Source: Maribellus sediminis (GTDB lineage Bacteria > Bacteroidota > Bacteroidia > Bacteroidales > Prolixibacteraceae). From it: DNA of 64,000 bases. Where the stretch lies: contig NZ_WXUB01000005.1 in assembly GCF_011799805.1 (NCBI RefSeq), forward strand, positions 124,001 through 188,000, read 5' to 3'. Positions within the stretch are counted from its first letter, which is position 1. The number at the start of each line of letters is the position of its first letter. The position numbers were made by a program, and so were the translations under genes. The notes below the pieces were generated by a model. The model was not told the DNA's origin, made no database searches, and saw only the letters and a program-made list of their open reading frames with translations. Shown here in pieces: positions 26,800-34,779 of the stretch.

Positions 26800-28257
26800 A
26801 TGAAATATTTAAGAAATTTATTAATGATAAGCGCTGTACTGCTATTTGCAGTATCGTGTGAAGACTTCTCGCTGGATCTTGAAGTGCCCAACTACGAGCA
26901 TCCAAACGACGATATATTAACTTCCGATCCGGTGGCGTTAACAGCAACAGCCGGAGGTCTTTTGAACAACTGGTATATGACTGTTCATGATTATACCGGC
27001 CCATGTATGATGATGCAAACCATGGCTGACGTTTCAACCTGCTCGTGGGGTAACGTTGGTATGAATGATATGTCAAGTGAACCAAGAAAAGCATGGAATA
27101 ACCTGCCTTCTTATGGTTATCAGGCTTCAACCAATACTTATTTCAATGCATTGTATTCTGTATTGTCGGATGCGAACACCATTGTTGCTGCAGCCGAAAA
27201 AGGTACTGAATTCGATGATCCGAACCTTGTGAAAATGATGGGAAAAGTAGGTCAGGCCTTTTCGATTGGTTACCTCGCACTGGTTTTCGACCGTGTTTGG
27301 TTGTCGGATGAAAGCGGTCCGATAAATGAAGATGGTACTTCAGCTGATTATAAAGAAGCTATGGCTTTTGCACTGCAAAAATTAGACGAGGCAATTGCTC
27401 TTGCTGATGGTGTTACGGTGCCTACTACATGGTTGCCGATTGGAGCAGCCAATACCAGTACATTTAAGCAATTTTTGAATAGTATGGGTGCCCGAATGAT
27501 GGTAAGTAATGTTCGTAACAGTGCACAAAAAAGCGATATCGACTGGGATAAAGTAATAGCTTATACCGACAATGGTGTTACTTCTGACTATACCATATTT
27601 ATGGACGATGTGGTTTGGTACGACCTTGCACCGAAAACTTACCTCGTTTATCCTGGATGGGGACGAACTGATTTGTATGTAATAAACATGATGGATCCGA
27701 ATACTCCGGCCTACTGGCCTGAAGGAGAAACTGTGTTACCCGAATCAACTTCGGCTGATGCTCGTTTGGCTTCGGATTACGGTTACCTGTCGAGCCAGAA
27801 TTTTAACCCGACAAGGGGGACTTATCATTACAGTTCATACCGTTATAAAGCACTCGACTACTACATTTCGGAATGGGTAACCGATGTGGTTGAATTTTCT
27901 GCTTCTGAAAACGAAATGTACATGGCTGAGGCTTACCTTCACAAAAACAATGTAGCCATGGCGGCTGAAATTGTTAATGCAGGAACTCGTGTAACCAGAG
28001 GTGGTTTGGCACCTGTTGCTGCCGATGCTTCTGCAGTTGCTGATGCTATTCATTACGAAAGATGTGTTGAATTTGCCTACACTGGTATGGCGCTTTCTTT
28101 CTTTGAAATGCGCAAGGAAGACCTGCTGCAAAAAGGTACACCATTGCATTTCCCGGTACCGGGTAAAGCTCTGGAAGCAATTCCTGAAGAAAACTACACT
28201 TATGGTGGAACTTCGGGTGTTGCCGGCGAAGACTACTCAACGGGTGGTTGGAGATAA
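26800..28257 (+). CDS. SusD/RagB family nutrient-binding lipoprotein (first pair)
   Basis: 485 residues with lipoprotein signal LLMISAVLLFAVSCEDFS (Cys-20). The all-helical SusD architecture is indicated by repeated TPR-like helices (FNALYSVLSDANTIVAAAE, YKEAMAFALQKLDEAIALA) and the late Met/Ala-rich ENEMYMAEAYLH and YERCVEFAYTGMALSFFEMRKEDLL segments. It acts as the surface lid of the SusC channel and binds ligand. Cotranscribed with the SusC gene. A hairpin with a conserved loop follows ~90 bp downstream. Confidence 0.93.
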   Translation: MKYLRNLLMISAVLLFAVSCEDFSLDLEVPNYEHPNDDILTSDPVALTATAGGLLNNWYMTVHDYTGPCMMMQTMADVSTCSWGNVGMNDMSSEPRKAWNNLPSYGYQASTNTYFNALYSVLSDANTIVAAAEKGTEFDDPNLVKMMGKVGQAFSIGYLALVFDRVWLSDESGPINEDGTSADYKEAMAFALQKLDEAIALADGVTVPTTWLPIGAANTSTFKQFLNSMGARMMVSNVRNSAQKSDIDWDKVIAYTDNGVTSDYTIFMDDVVWYDLAPKTYLVYPGWGRTDLYVINMMDPNTPAYWPEGETVLPESTSADARLASDYGYLSSQNFNPTRGTYHYSSYRYKALDYYISEWVTDVVEFSASENEMYMAEAYLHKNNVAMAAEIVNAGTRVTRGGLAPVAADASAVADAIHYERCVEFAYTGMALSFFEMRKEDLLQKGTPLHFPVPGKALEAIPEENYTYGGTSGVAGEDYSTGGWR

Positions 28258-28343
28258 TACGATACAATTCGGGAGAATCAGAACTAAGAATTCTGGTTCT
28301 CCATTCTTAGCTTAATTTAAGTTTAAGAAAATTTTAAATACTC

Positions 28344-28422
28344 AAAACCGGGAGCTGCTCACTCTACATTTACTCACAATTACCCTTCGTAGAACTTTTT
28401 AGTCTCCCGGTTTTTCTTTTTT
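28344..28422 (+). terminator. Terminator-like hairpin with conserved 42-nt loop, copy 1
   Basis: The arms AAAACCGGGAG (28344-28354) and CTCCCGGTTTT (28404-28414) pair perfectly over 11 bp, and a T-rich tail follows. The long loop contains CTCACTC, TACTCAC and the 16-nt block ATTACCCTTCGTAGAA. The loop (28358-28399) matches that of copy 2 (28807-28848) at 37 of 42 positions, whereas the arms differ. A terminator needs no conserved loop, so an added RNA function is likely. It ends the first susCD unit. Confidence 0.8.
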
Positions 28423-28642
28423 ATGGCTTCCCAAACAGTTAATTCTGCCAGAATTTCGCTTAATTTAAATTTAATCTGAGTATTTTTTGCTGGTGTTATT
28501 TTTTAATCAGAGAGGCACTTGCACTTACTTTGTGTCATTAAATCAGAAAAAATAATTTCAGAATTTTTGGAGTTATGATTTTTTTTTACACATTTGTTAC
28601 TGTTAATTTTTTTAACAAATGTTAGAGGGGTAATATGTGATA

Positions 28643-28716
28643 TTTGATTTGGGGGAATCAAAAACATATCCATAAATTTTTATACGCTGTTTAATTATTA
28701 ATCAAAAACTGTTTCT
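28643..28716 (+). promoter_or_regulatory. susC-type leader, copy B, not followed by susC
   Basis: TTTGATT-TGGGGG-AATCAAA (28643-28662) is a 7-bp hairpin with the same loop as copy A at 23595. Next come GCTGTTTAATTATTAA and ACTGTTTCT directly before ATG 28717. The preceding GGTAATATGTGAT also resembles the corresponding part of copy A (GAGTAATTTGTGAT). The start codon it serves opens a 53-codon ORF instead of a transporter gene. Confidence 0.55.
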
Positions 28717-28878
28717 ATGAGGGGTAGTATATGTAACATCCTTTTATATCCTGTATTTTTTTTCAATTTAAGTTGTGGCAGGTCAAAAGATATTGCCGGG
28801 GGGAATCTCACTCAACATATACTCACGATTACCCTTCGTAGAAATTTATTCCTCCCGGCTTACTTTTTTTTCAATTAG
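28717..28878 (+). CDS. 53-codon ORF between the two SusCD units (relic or leader peptide)
   Basis: It starts at ATG 28717 in a susC-like start context and stops at TAG 28876-28878. The N-terminal part MRGSICNILLYPVFFFNLSC is hydrophobic and signal-like with a Cys at residue 20. The second half is encoded by the conserved hairpin (28795-28871), so its peptide sequence is probably constrained by the RNA rather than by protein function. I recognise no protein family. It may be the residue of a deleted susCD unit, or a translated leader that melts the hairpin when ribosomes pass. Whether it is made is unknown. Confidence 0.35.
   Translation: MRGSICNILLYPVFFFNLSCGRSKDIAGGNLTQHILTITLRRNLFLPAYFFFN
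28795..28871 (+). terminator. Terminator-like hairpin with conserved 42-nt loop, copy 2
   Basis: GCCGGGGGGAAT (28795-28806) pairs with ATTCCTCCCGGC (28848-28859): 12 consecutive pairs including one G-U, followed by a T run. The loop begins CTCACTC and carries TACTCAC and ATTACCCTTCGTAGAA as in copy 1. It lies 110 bp upstream of the second susC, within the small ORF. It may end transcription from leader B or attenuate expression of the second susC. Confidence 0.8.
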
Positions 28879-28944
28879 AAGGGAAAACAAGAATTTTAAA
28901 AAAAACCAGAAAGAAGATCAATTCATACAATGAATAAATTCTAC

Positions 28945-28985
28945 ATTTTTTATAGCTGTTTATTTAATAACTAAAAATTATTTCT
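28945..28985 (+). promoter_or_regulatory. susC start context, copy C
   Basis: GCTGTTTATTTAATAAC, then AATTATTTCT directly before ATG 28986, matches the start-proximal part of leaders A and B. The TGGGGG hairpin is absent. Conservation of this A/U-rich block at all three starts suggests a role in translation initiation. Confidence 0.45.
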
Positions 28986-31900
28986 ATGAAAAAAATTGCG
29001 ATTTTTTTATCGATGCTCCTTTTCATGGGTAATTTGGTTGCTTTTGCTCAGACAAAGACGATAACCGGTACGGTTACATCTTCTGAGGATAACATGCCAA
29101 TTCCCGGGGTTTCGGTTGCGGTGAAAGGAACTACTTTAGGAACGATCACCAACATTGACGGTGTTTATGAACTTAAAGCACCTGAAGACGCTAAAACTTT
29201 GGTATTAAGTTTTGTGGGTATGAAAGCCCAGGAAATTACCATCGGTAGTTCTGCTACCATTGATGTAGTTATGGAACCTGATGTGCTTGGTTTGGATGAG
29301 GTAGTTGTTACTGCACTCGGACAATCACGCAAAAAGAAAAGTCTGGGTTACGCCGCTCAGGACATTCAGGGGGAAGAACTCATGACAGCCCGTGAACCTA
29401 ACGTGGTGAACTCGCTGCAAGGTAAACTTTCTGGTGTACAGATTACCAATTCATCGGGTAACGTTGGTTCAGGTTCGCGTATCATCGTTCGTGGTATGAG
29501 TACCTTAACCGGAAACAACATGCCTCTTTTTGTGGTTGACGGAGTACCGATTATCAACTCTTACTCTGACGTTGGTGCTTACAGTGGTACTGACTACGGT
29601 AACTCATCAGCCGACATCAACCCTGCCGACATTGAAACCATTTCGGTTTTGAAAGGTGCCAACGCTGCTGCACTTTACGGATCGCGCGCCGTAAACGGTG
29701 TTGTACTTATTACCACTAAAAGCGGAAAATCGGGTAAAAAAGGAATTGGCGTTTCCATCCAGCAAAACATGGTATGGTCGAATCCGTTGAAATTGCCTGA
29801 TTTCCAGGATTTGTACGGACAAGGTTACGACGGCGAATTTGAATACGTTGACGGAGACTGGGGTGGTGTAAACGACGGTATTGACGAATCGTGGGGACCA
29901 CGTCTCGATGGTCGTTTGATTCCTCAGTTCGACAGCCCTTACGATCCTATTACTGGTGTTCGTACAGCAACTCCATGGATCGCACATCCTGATAACGTTA
30001 AAAACCTTTTCGATACCGGTTTAAACAGTACAACTTCGGTTGCTGTTAACCGTATGGAAGACGAATACAACTATCGTCTGTCTGTATCACACCAGGATCA
30101 AACTGGTATGATCCCGAATACAGACCAACGTAAAAATACATTCACTTTGAATGCCGGTTTGAACGTAACCGATAAAATTCGCGTTCAGGGTTCGGCTTCG
30201 TACATCCTGACAGAAAGTGACAACATCATGTCATCGGGTTATACTTCAGCCGGTATCTTCCAAAGTACCATGCAGTGGTTTGGCCGTCAGGTTGATACAC
30301 AATGGTTGAAAGATCACTGGCAGGAAATCGATCCTGTGTCGAAACGTAACTACAACTGGAACCACAGTTACCACGATAACCCATACTGGACTTTGAATAA
30401 AAATACCAACTCGCTAAACCGCGAGCGTTTTATGGGTAACGTAAACATTTCTTACGACATTAACGAGTGGATGCAATTGAAAGCTATGGTGGGTACCGAT
30501 GCTTACTCGCAACGCATTAAAGAAGTTCGTGCCAAAGAATCACACGACTGGATGGACGGACGTTTTGATAACTACGAATCAGTACGTAGCGAAACTACTG
30601 CCAATGTTGTATTGACATTTGATAAAAACTTTGGCGACTTTGACTTGTTAGGTACTGTTGGTTCTGAATACAATCACTATGATTATCGCAGTGAAGCAAC
30701 TCATGTTTCAAGCTTAATCATTCCTGACTTGTATTCAGTAAGTAATGCTGCTTCTCCTGCAACAACAGGAATGTCAGAAACTCATACCGAACTTCAGAGT
30801 GTATTTGCAAGTGCAAACATTGGTTATAAGGACATGTTATTTCTTGACTTAACCGCCCGTAACGACTGGTCGTCTACATTACCGGTTAACAACAACTCTT
30901 ATTTCTATCCTTCTGCATCATTGGGTTTCATCTTCACTGAAGCGTTGGGAATGGATTCAGGAATTCTTTCTTATGGTAAACTGAGAGCCAGTTACGCACA
31001 GGTTGGTGGTACTGCAGGAGCTTATGCACTGCAGGGAACTTTTGGTGCATCTGATCCATTCAATGGTCAGCCTTCGTTGACTTATACCAATACTTTGGCA
31101 CCTCTTGGTTTGAAACCACAATCTAAAAATTCATTGGAATTTGGTGGTGAGTTCAAATTCTTTAACAATCGTTTGAGTGTTGATGCAACTTACTATGATG
31201 AAGTAACCGAGAACCAGATCATGAACATCGCGATCTCGAATACTACAGGTTTCAGTACTAAAACCATTAACGCCGGTAAAATTAGAAACAGAGGTTTAGA
31301 GATCACAGTTGGAGCAACTCCGGTTCAAACCAACGATTTCTCGTGGGACATTACAGCCAACTGGGCTACCAACAAAAACACAGTTGAAGAATTAACCGGT
31401 GATCTGGAATACATTAACCTGTACAATGGATCATGGGGTATGACTGTACGTGCTCAGTTAGGAGAAGCTTATGGTCAGATGTGGGGTTACGACATCGTTC
31501 GTGAACACGAGACTGAAGTATATAACTCAAAAGGTGAACTGGCTTATATTAAGTACAGCGGAAAACCTGTTGTTGGTACTAACGGACGTTACATTCGTTC
31601 GCCTAAACAAACTGAGATAGGTAACGTAACTCCCGACTGGTACGGAGGTGTAAACAACGCTTTCCACTACAAAAAATTCAACGTAAGCTTCCTGGTTGAC
31701 TTCCGTTGGGGTGGCGACCAATACTCAATTACCGACTGGTTTGGTAGTTACTCGGGTGTAATGGCAGCTACTGCAGCTATCAACGACAATGGCATGAACG
31801 TTCGTGATGCCGTTGAAGATGGTGGTGGTGTTAAAGTTGACGGTGTTTACGGTAAATTGGTTGATGGTCGTGTTGTGTTAACTGATGCATCAGGTAACGA

Positions 31901-32243
31901 GACATCTACTCCGGTAGCCAACGGATCATATGTTGATGCACAAACTTTCTACGAAACTGATTATTGGGGAAAACCAAGTCTTTCGGTTTACGATGCTGGT
32001 TTTGTAAAACTGCGTGAGGTGATTGTTGGTTATACCTTTAATAATGTTCCTCTTTTGAGTGACATTGGCGTAAGAGACGTAAACCTGTCGTTTGTTGGTC
32101 GTAACCTTTGGATCATTTACGACAATATGCCACATGTTGACCCGGAAAACGGAATTTCTGCCGGTAATACTTCAGTAGGTATGAACTCTACTCCGGTTCC
32201 ATCGGCCAGAACGCTTGGTTTCGACTTAAAAATTAATTTCTAA
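28986..32243 (+). CDS. SusC/RagA-type TonB-dependent outer-membrane transporter (second pair)
   Basis: 1085 residues. Signal peptide IFLSMLLFMGNLVAFAQ is followed by the regulatory-like domain (GTVTSSEDNMPIPGVSVAVK to LDEVVVTALG), a plug with the family motif GSRAVNGVVLITTKSGKSG near 240, and a barrel ending TLGFDLKINF. It shares the N-terminal domain closely with the first SusC (KGTTLGTITNIDG in both) but diverges in the barrel, so it is a paralogue likely taking a different ligand. Paired with the SusD-like gene 26 bp downstream. No enzyme or regulator gene is attached to this locus. Confidence 0.95.
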   Translation: MKKIAIFLSMLLFMGNLVAFAQTKTITGTVTSSEDNMPIPGVSVAVKGTTLGTITNIDGVYELKAPEDAKTLVLSFVGMKAQEITIGSSATIDVVMEPDVLGLDEVVVTALGQSRKKKSLGYAAQDIQGEELMTAREPNVVNSLQGKLSGVQITNSSGNVGSGSRIIVRGMSTLTGNNMPLFVVDGVPIINSYSDVGAYSGTDYGNSSADINPADIETISVLKGANAAALYGSRAVNGVVLITTKSGKSGKKGIGVSIQQNMVWSNPLKLPDFQDLYGQGYDGEFEYVDGDWGGVNDGIDESWGPRLDGRLIPQFDSPYDPITGVRTATPWIAHPDNVKNLFDTGLNSTTSVAVNRMEDEYNYRLSVSHQDQTGMIPNTDQRKNTFTLNAGLNVTDKIRVQGSASYILTESDNIMSSGYTSAGIFQSTMQWFGRQVDTQWLKDHWQEIDPVSKRNYNWNHSYHDNPYWTLNKNTNSLNRERFMGNVNISYDINEWMQLKAMVGTDAYSQRIKEVRAKESHDWMDGRFDNYESVRSETTANVVLTFDKNFGDFDLLGTVGSEYNHYDYRSEATHVSSLIIPDLYSVSNAASPATTGMSETHTELQSVFASANIGYKDMLFLDLTARNDWSSTLPVNNNSYFYPSASLGFIFTEALGMDSGILSYGKLRASYAQVGGTAGAYALQGTFGASDPFNGQPSLTYTNTLAPLGLKPQSKNSLEFGGEFKFFNNRLSVDATYYDEVTENQIMNIAISNTTGFSTKTINAGKIRNRGLEITVGATPVQTNDFSWDITANWATNKNTVEELTGDLEYINLYNGSWGMTVRAQLGEAYGQMWGYDIVREHETEVYNSKGELAYIKYSGKPVVGTNGRYIRSPKQTEIGNVTPDWYGGVNNAFHYKKFNVSFLVDFRWGGDQYSITDWFGSYSGVMAATAAINDNGMNVRDAVEDGGGVKVDGVYGKLVDGRVVLTDASGNETSTPVANGSYVDAQTFYETDYWGKPSLSVYDAGFVKLREVIVGYTFNNVPLLSDIGVRDVNLSFVGRNLWIIYDNMPHVDPENGISAGNTSVGMNSTPVPSARTLGFDLKINF

Positions 32244-32269
32244 TAAGGATGGTTTAACTTAAAAATTCA

Positions 32270-33949
32270 ATGAACATGAAAAATATATTGAAAGATTTAA
32301 AATTAGTCCTGTTTACCGTCCTGATTTTTATGGCAGGATCGTGTACCGACGACTTTGAGGAGATGAACACCGACCCGAACTCTCCGGTTGATGTTCCCGC
32401 ATTAAATATTTTTACCCATGCATTAGAGTCGCACATCAGCTACGAGATGGGTGGATGGATTCAGCACACATACCTTGGACCATGGTCGCAACAGTGGACC
32501 AAAGTACAGTACATTGATGAGGATAAATATCAGCCACGTAGCCTGGATGGAGATTTCCACGGACGTTATACCAATGCTTTACAAGATTTGGCTATCATCC
32601 TTGATAAAACAAATCCAGCCAATGAAGACGGTGGAGATCCTGCACTTTATGCTGCAGCAAAAATCTGGAAAGTGCTGATTTTTGATTTTCTGACTGACCT
32701 GTGGGGAGATGTTCCTTACAGCGAAGCAAACATGGGATTGGTTTCAGATAACGTAACTCCGGTTTACGACACTCAGGCAGATATCTATGCAGGTTTGTTG
32801 GCCGAATTGGATGAAGCTAACGATCTGTTGACTTCTTCTTTGTTAAATTTCGGAAGCGGTGATATCCTTTTCGGAGGTGATCCAATGGCCTGGAAAAAAT
32901 TCGGAAACTCATTGCGTTTGAGAATTCTGAACCGTGCCGCTGGTACGCCATGGGATTTTACTTATGATATGGTTGGCGGAACTACCGTTACTACTACAGC
33001 CGGTGCAGCAGCGATGAGCGACGCCGATGCTAAGATTGCTGAAGTATTGGGTAACCCTTCAAAATACCCGATCTTCACGAGCAATGACGATAATGCAATG
33101 CTGGCTTATCCCGGATTACCTTACCGTAACCCGATTTACAATACCTTGTTTTCAAGGACTGACCAGGGAATCAGCCAAACAATGGTTGACTTCCTGAATG
33201 CCAGAACAGACCCAAGGGTACATGTTTATGCCCAGCCTATTCCTAAAAGTGTAGGAACTGATGCTGTTGTGTATAACGGTCACCAAAACGGTTTGGCACA
33301 CGCCGCTGCAACTTTCCAGAACATCTCGTTATTGGGAACTGCAATTGCTTATACTGAAACGGCTCCATTGTATGTGCTTTGTTTGGATGAAGTTGAATTG
33401 ATTCAGGCTGAATATTACCTGCGTAAAAACGACGAAACCAATGCGAAGGCGCATTACGAAGCCGGTATCAAAGCCAGTATGGACCGTTGGGGATGTGCTG
33501 ACGGCGCAACCGTAACTCCATCGAATAAAGCTGGTGATGACTTCTCTGCATTTTCAGTTACTGTTGATCAGGCTGCTTACCTGGCTGATCCGTTAGTAGC
33601 ATTTGGCGGAACCAAAGGCGAAAAATTCCAGAAAATTCTGGAACAAAAGTGGGCAGCTATGTTTGGTCAGGGTGTACAAGCCTGGATTGAAGTTCGTCGT
33701 ACCGGTTTCCCGGCTCGTGCTTTCGAATACGAACTGGAAGGTGCTTACTATCCTAATCTGGGTATGCCAACACGATTGACTTATTCAACTGTTGAAGATA
33801 CTTACAACGGAGTCAACCTCGACGCAGCTAAAGAACGTCAGGGCGTTCAGGATCTGAACGAAGGATTGTTCGGAAGCTGGGTATGGTGGAACACCAGGAG
33901 AAATCCGATTCCTACGGAAATCGATCCTCCTGCTGCTGACAAGCAATAA
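32270..33949 (+). CDS. SusD/RagB family lipoprotein (second pair)
   Basis: 559 residues. The N-terminus shows a lipoprotein signal (LVLFTVLIFMAGSCTDDF; Cys ~25) and the typical FEEMNTDPNSPVDVP motif of the SusD-like_2 branch. Later landmarks are AKIWKVLIFDFLTDLWGDVPYSEA, FGNSLRLRILNR, EVELIQAEYYLRKND and the C-terminal EQKWAAMFGQGVQAWIEVRRTGFP. ATG 32270 versus ATG 32276 cannot be separated. Partner of the second SusC; ligand unknown. Confidence 0.93.
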   Translation: MNMKNILKDLKLVLFTVLIFMAGSCTDDFEEMNTDPNSPVDVPALNIFTHALESHISYEMGGWIQHTYLGPWSQQWTKVQYIDEDKYQPRSLDGDFHGRYTNALQDLAIILDKTNPANEDGGDPALYAAAKIWKVLIFDFLTDLWGDVPYSEANMGLVSDNVTPVYDTQADIYAGLLAELDEANDLLTSSLLNFGSGDILFGGDPMAWKKFGNSLRLRILNRAAGTPWDFTYDMVGGTTVTTTAGAAAMSDADAKIAEVLGNPSKYPIFTSNDDNAMLAYPGLPYRNPIYNTLFSRTDQGISQTMVDFLNARTDPRVHVYAQPIPKSVGTDAVVYNGHQNGLAHAAATFQNISLLGTAIAYTETAPLYVLCLDEVELIQAEYYLRKNDETNAKAHYEAGIKASMDRWGCADGATVTPSNKAGDDFSAFSVTVDQAAYLADPLVAFGGTKGEKFQKILEQKWAAMFGQGVQAWIEVRRTGFPARAFEYELEGAYYPNLGMPTRLTYSTVEDTYNGVNLDAAKERQGVQDLNEGLFGSWVWWNTRRNPIPTEIDPPAADKQ

Positions 33950-33969
33950 AATTTCATAGAAATACATGC

Positions 33970-34004
33970 AAAAGGTCCACTGTTTAGTGGACCTTTTCTT
34001 TTTT
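33970..34004 (+). terminator. Terminator of the second susCD operon
   Basis: AAAAGGTCCAC (33970-33980) pairs with GTGGACCTTTT (33987-33997) around a 6-nt loop, followed by a T run. It is an ordinary compact terminator without the conserved loop seen in the 28-kb hairpins. Confidence 0.9.
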
Positions 34005-34065
34005 GGGATATAAGAAATTGATTCAATAATGTTTAACTTTAAAGAAAATTATCAATTATTCAACT

Positions 34066-34779
34066 ATGACATCTAAGTTTTTATTCTTTTCGATAGCCAT
34101 TGTGAGTGCGTTTTTGTTTTATTCAAATTCAGGCTTTGCTCAGGATTATAGTTTCACTCAAAATTACATTAACGAGTTGGATGATTATATTAATTATGCC
34201 AATATTGATCGTAATAGCAGTCAACCAACCACTTATGATAACATTGAAGGTTCTCCGTTTGTATATAAGGACTTTGTGGAGGGTGAATTGAAACTGAATA
34301 CCGGGAAAACCTACAAAGGGCCTTTGCGTTACGATATTTATGCTGATGAAATTGAATTCGTAACTTCTGATAAGGTAATTTATACGGTAAAAAATCCGGA
34401 AGCCATTCAATTGGCAATTCTTGGTGAAACTAAATTTAATTACTTTCCACCGGGTGAATTTAAAGGAGTGAAGGGATATTATGAAGTTTTAGTTATTGGT
34501 GATTATTCATTATACGAAAAATACCAGATTGCATTGAAAGATCCACAGGCTGCAAGACCGTATGTTGAGGCAAAACCTGCAAAATTTCTTCGACAAGACA
34601 GCAAGTTCTTTATAATGGATCCCGATGCAAATTTTACTGAAATTGGCAATAAGAAAGATCTTCTATTAAATGATTTGGATAAGGATAAACTGGAGGCCTT
34701 TGTGAAAAAGAATAAAATAAAAATCTCTGACAGGGAAGATTTAAAAAGGTTTGTGCAGTTCCTTAATGATTCAAATTAG
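34066..34779 (+). CDS. Exported hypothetical protein
   Basis: 237 residues with a clear signal peptide (FLFFSIAIVSAFLFYSNSGFAQ) and no lipobox. The body contains EGELKLNTGKTYKGPLRYDIYADEIEF, a strand pattern like that of small Bacteroidota envelope proteins, and a charged C-terminal helix region (LLLNDLDKDKLEAFVKKNKIK). I do not recognise a named family. It follows the second susCD operon after its terminator and converges on the next gene with a 4-nt overlap, so it is probably separate from the Sus locus. Confidence 0.75.
   Translation: MTSKFLFFSIAIVSAFLFYSNSGFAQDYSFTQNYINELDDYINYANIDRNSSQPTTYDNIEGSPFVYKDFVEGELKLNTGKTYKGPLRYDIYADEIEFVTSDKVIYTVKNPEAIQLAILGETKFNYFPPGEFKGVKGYYEVLVIGDYSLYEKYQIALKDPQAARPYVEAKPAKFLRQDSKFFIMDPDANFTEIGNKKDLLLNDLDKDKLEAFVKKNKIKISDREDLKRFVQFLNDSN

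Noticed and set aside
28717-28878. Real small lipoprotein gene between the SusCD units
   Set aside because: Not firmly rejected, but half of its codons are the conserved RNA hairpin, so the peptide is probably not under protein-level selection; listed only at low confidence.
23433-34004. Complete polysaccharide utilisation locus
   Set aside because: There are two SusCD pairs but no glycoside hydrolase, lyase, sulfatase, SusR/hybrid two-component regulator or sigma/anti-sigma pair beside them, so calling a full PUL or a substrate is not supported.
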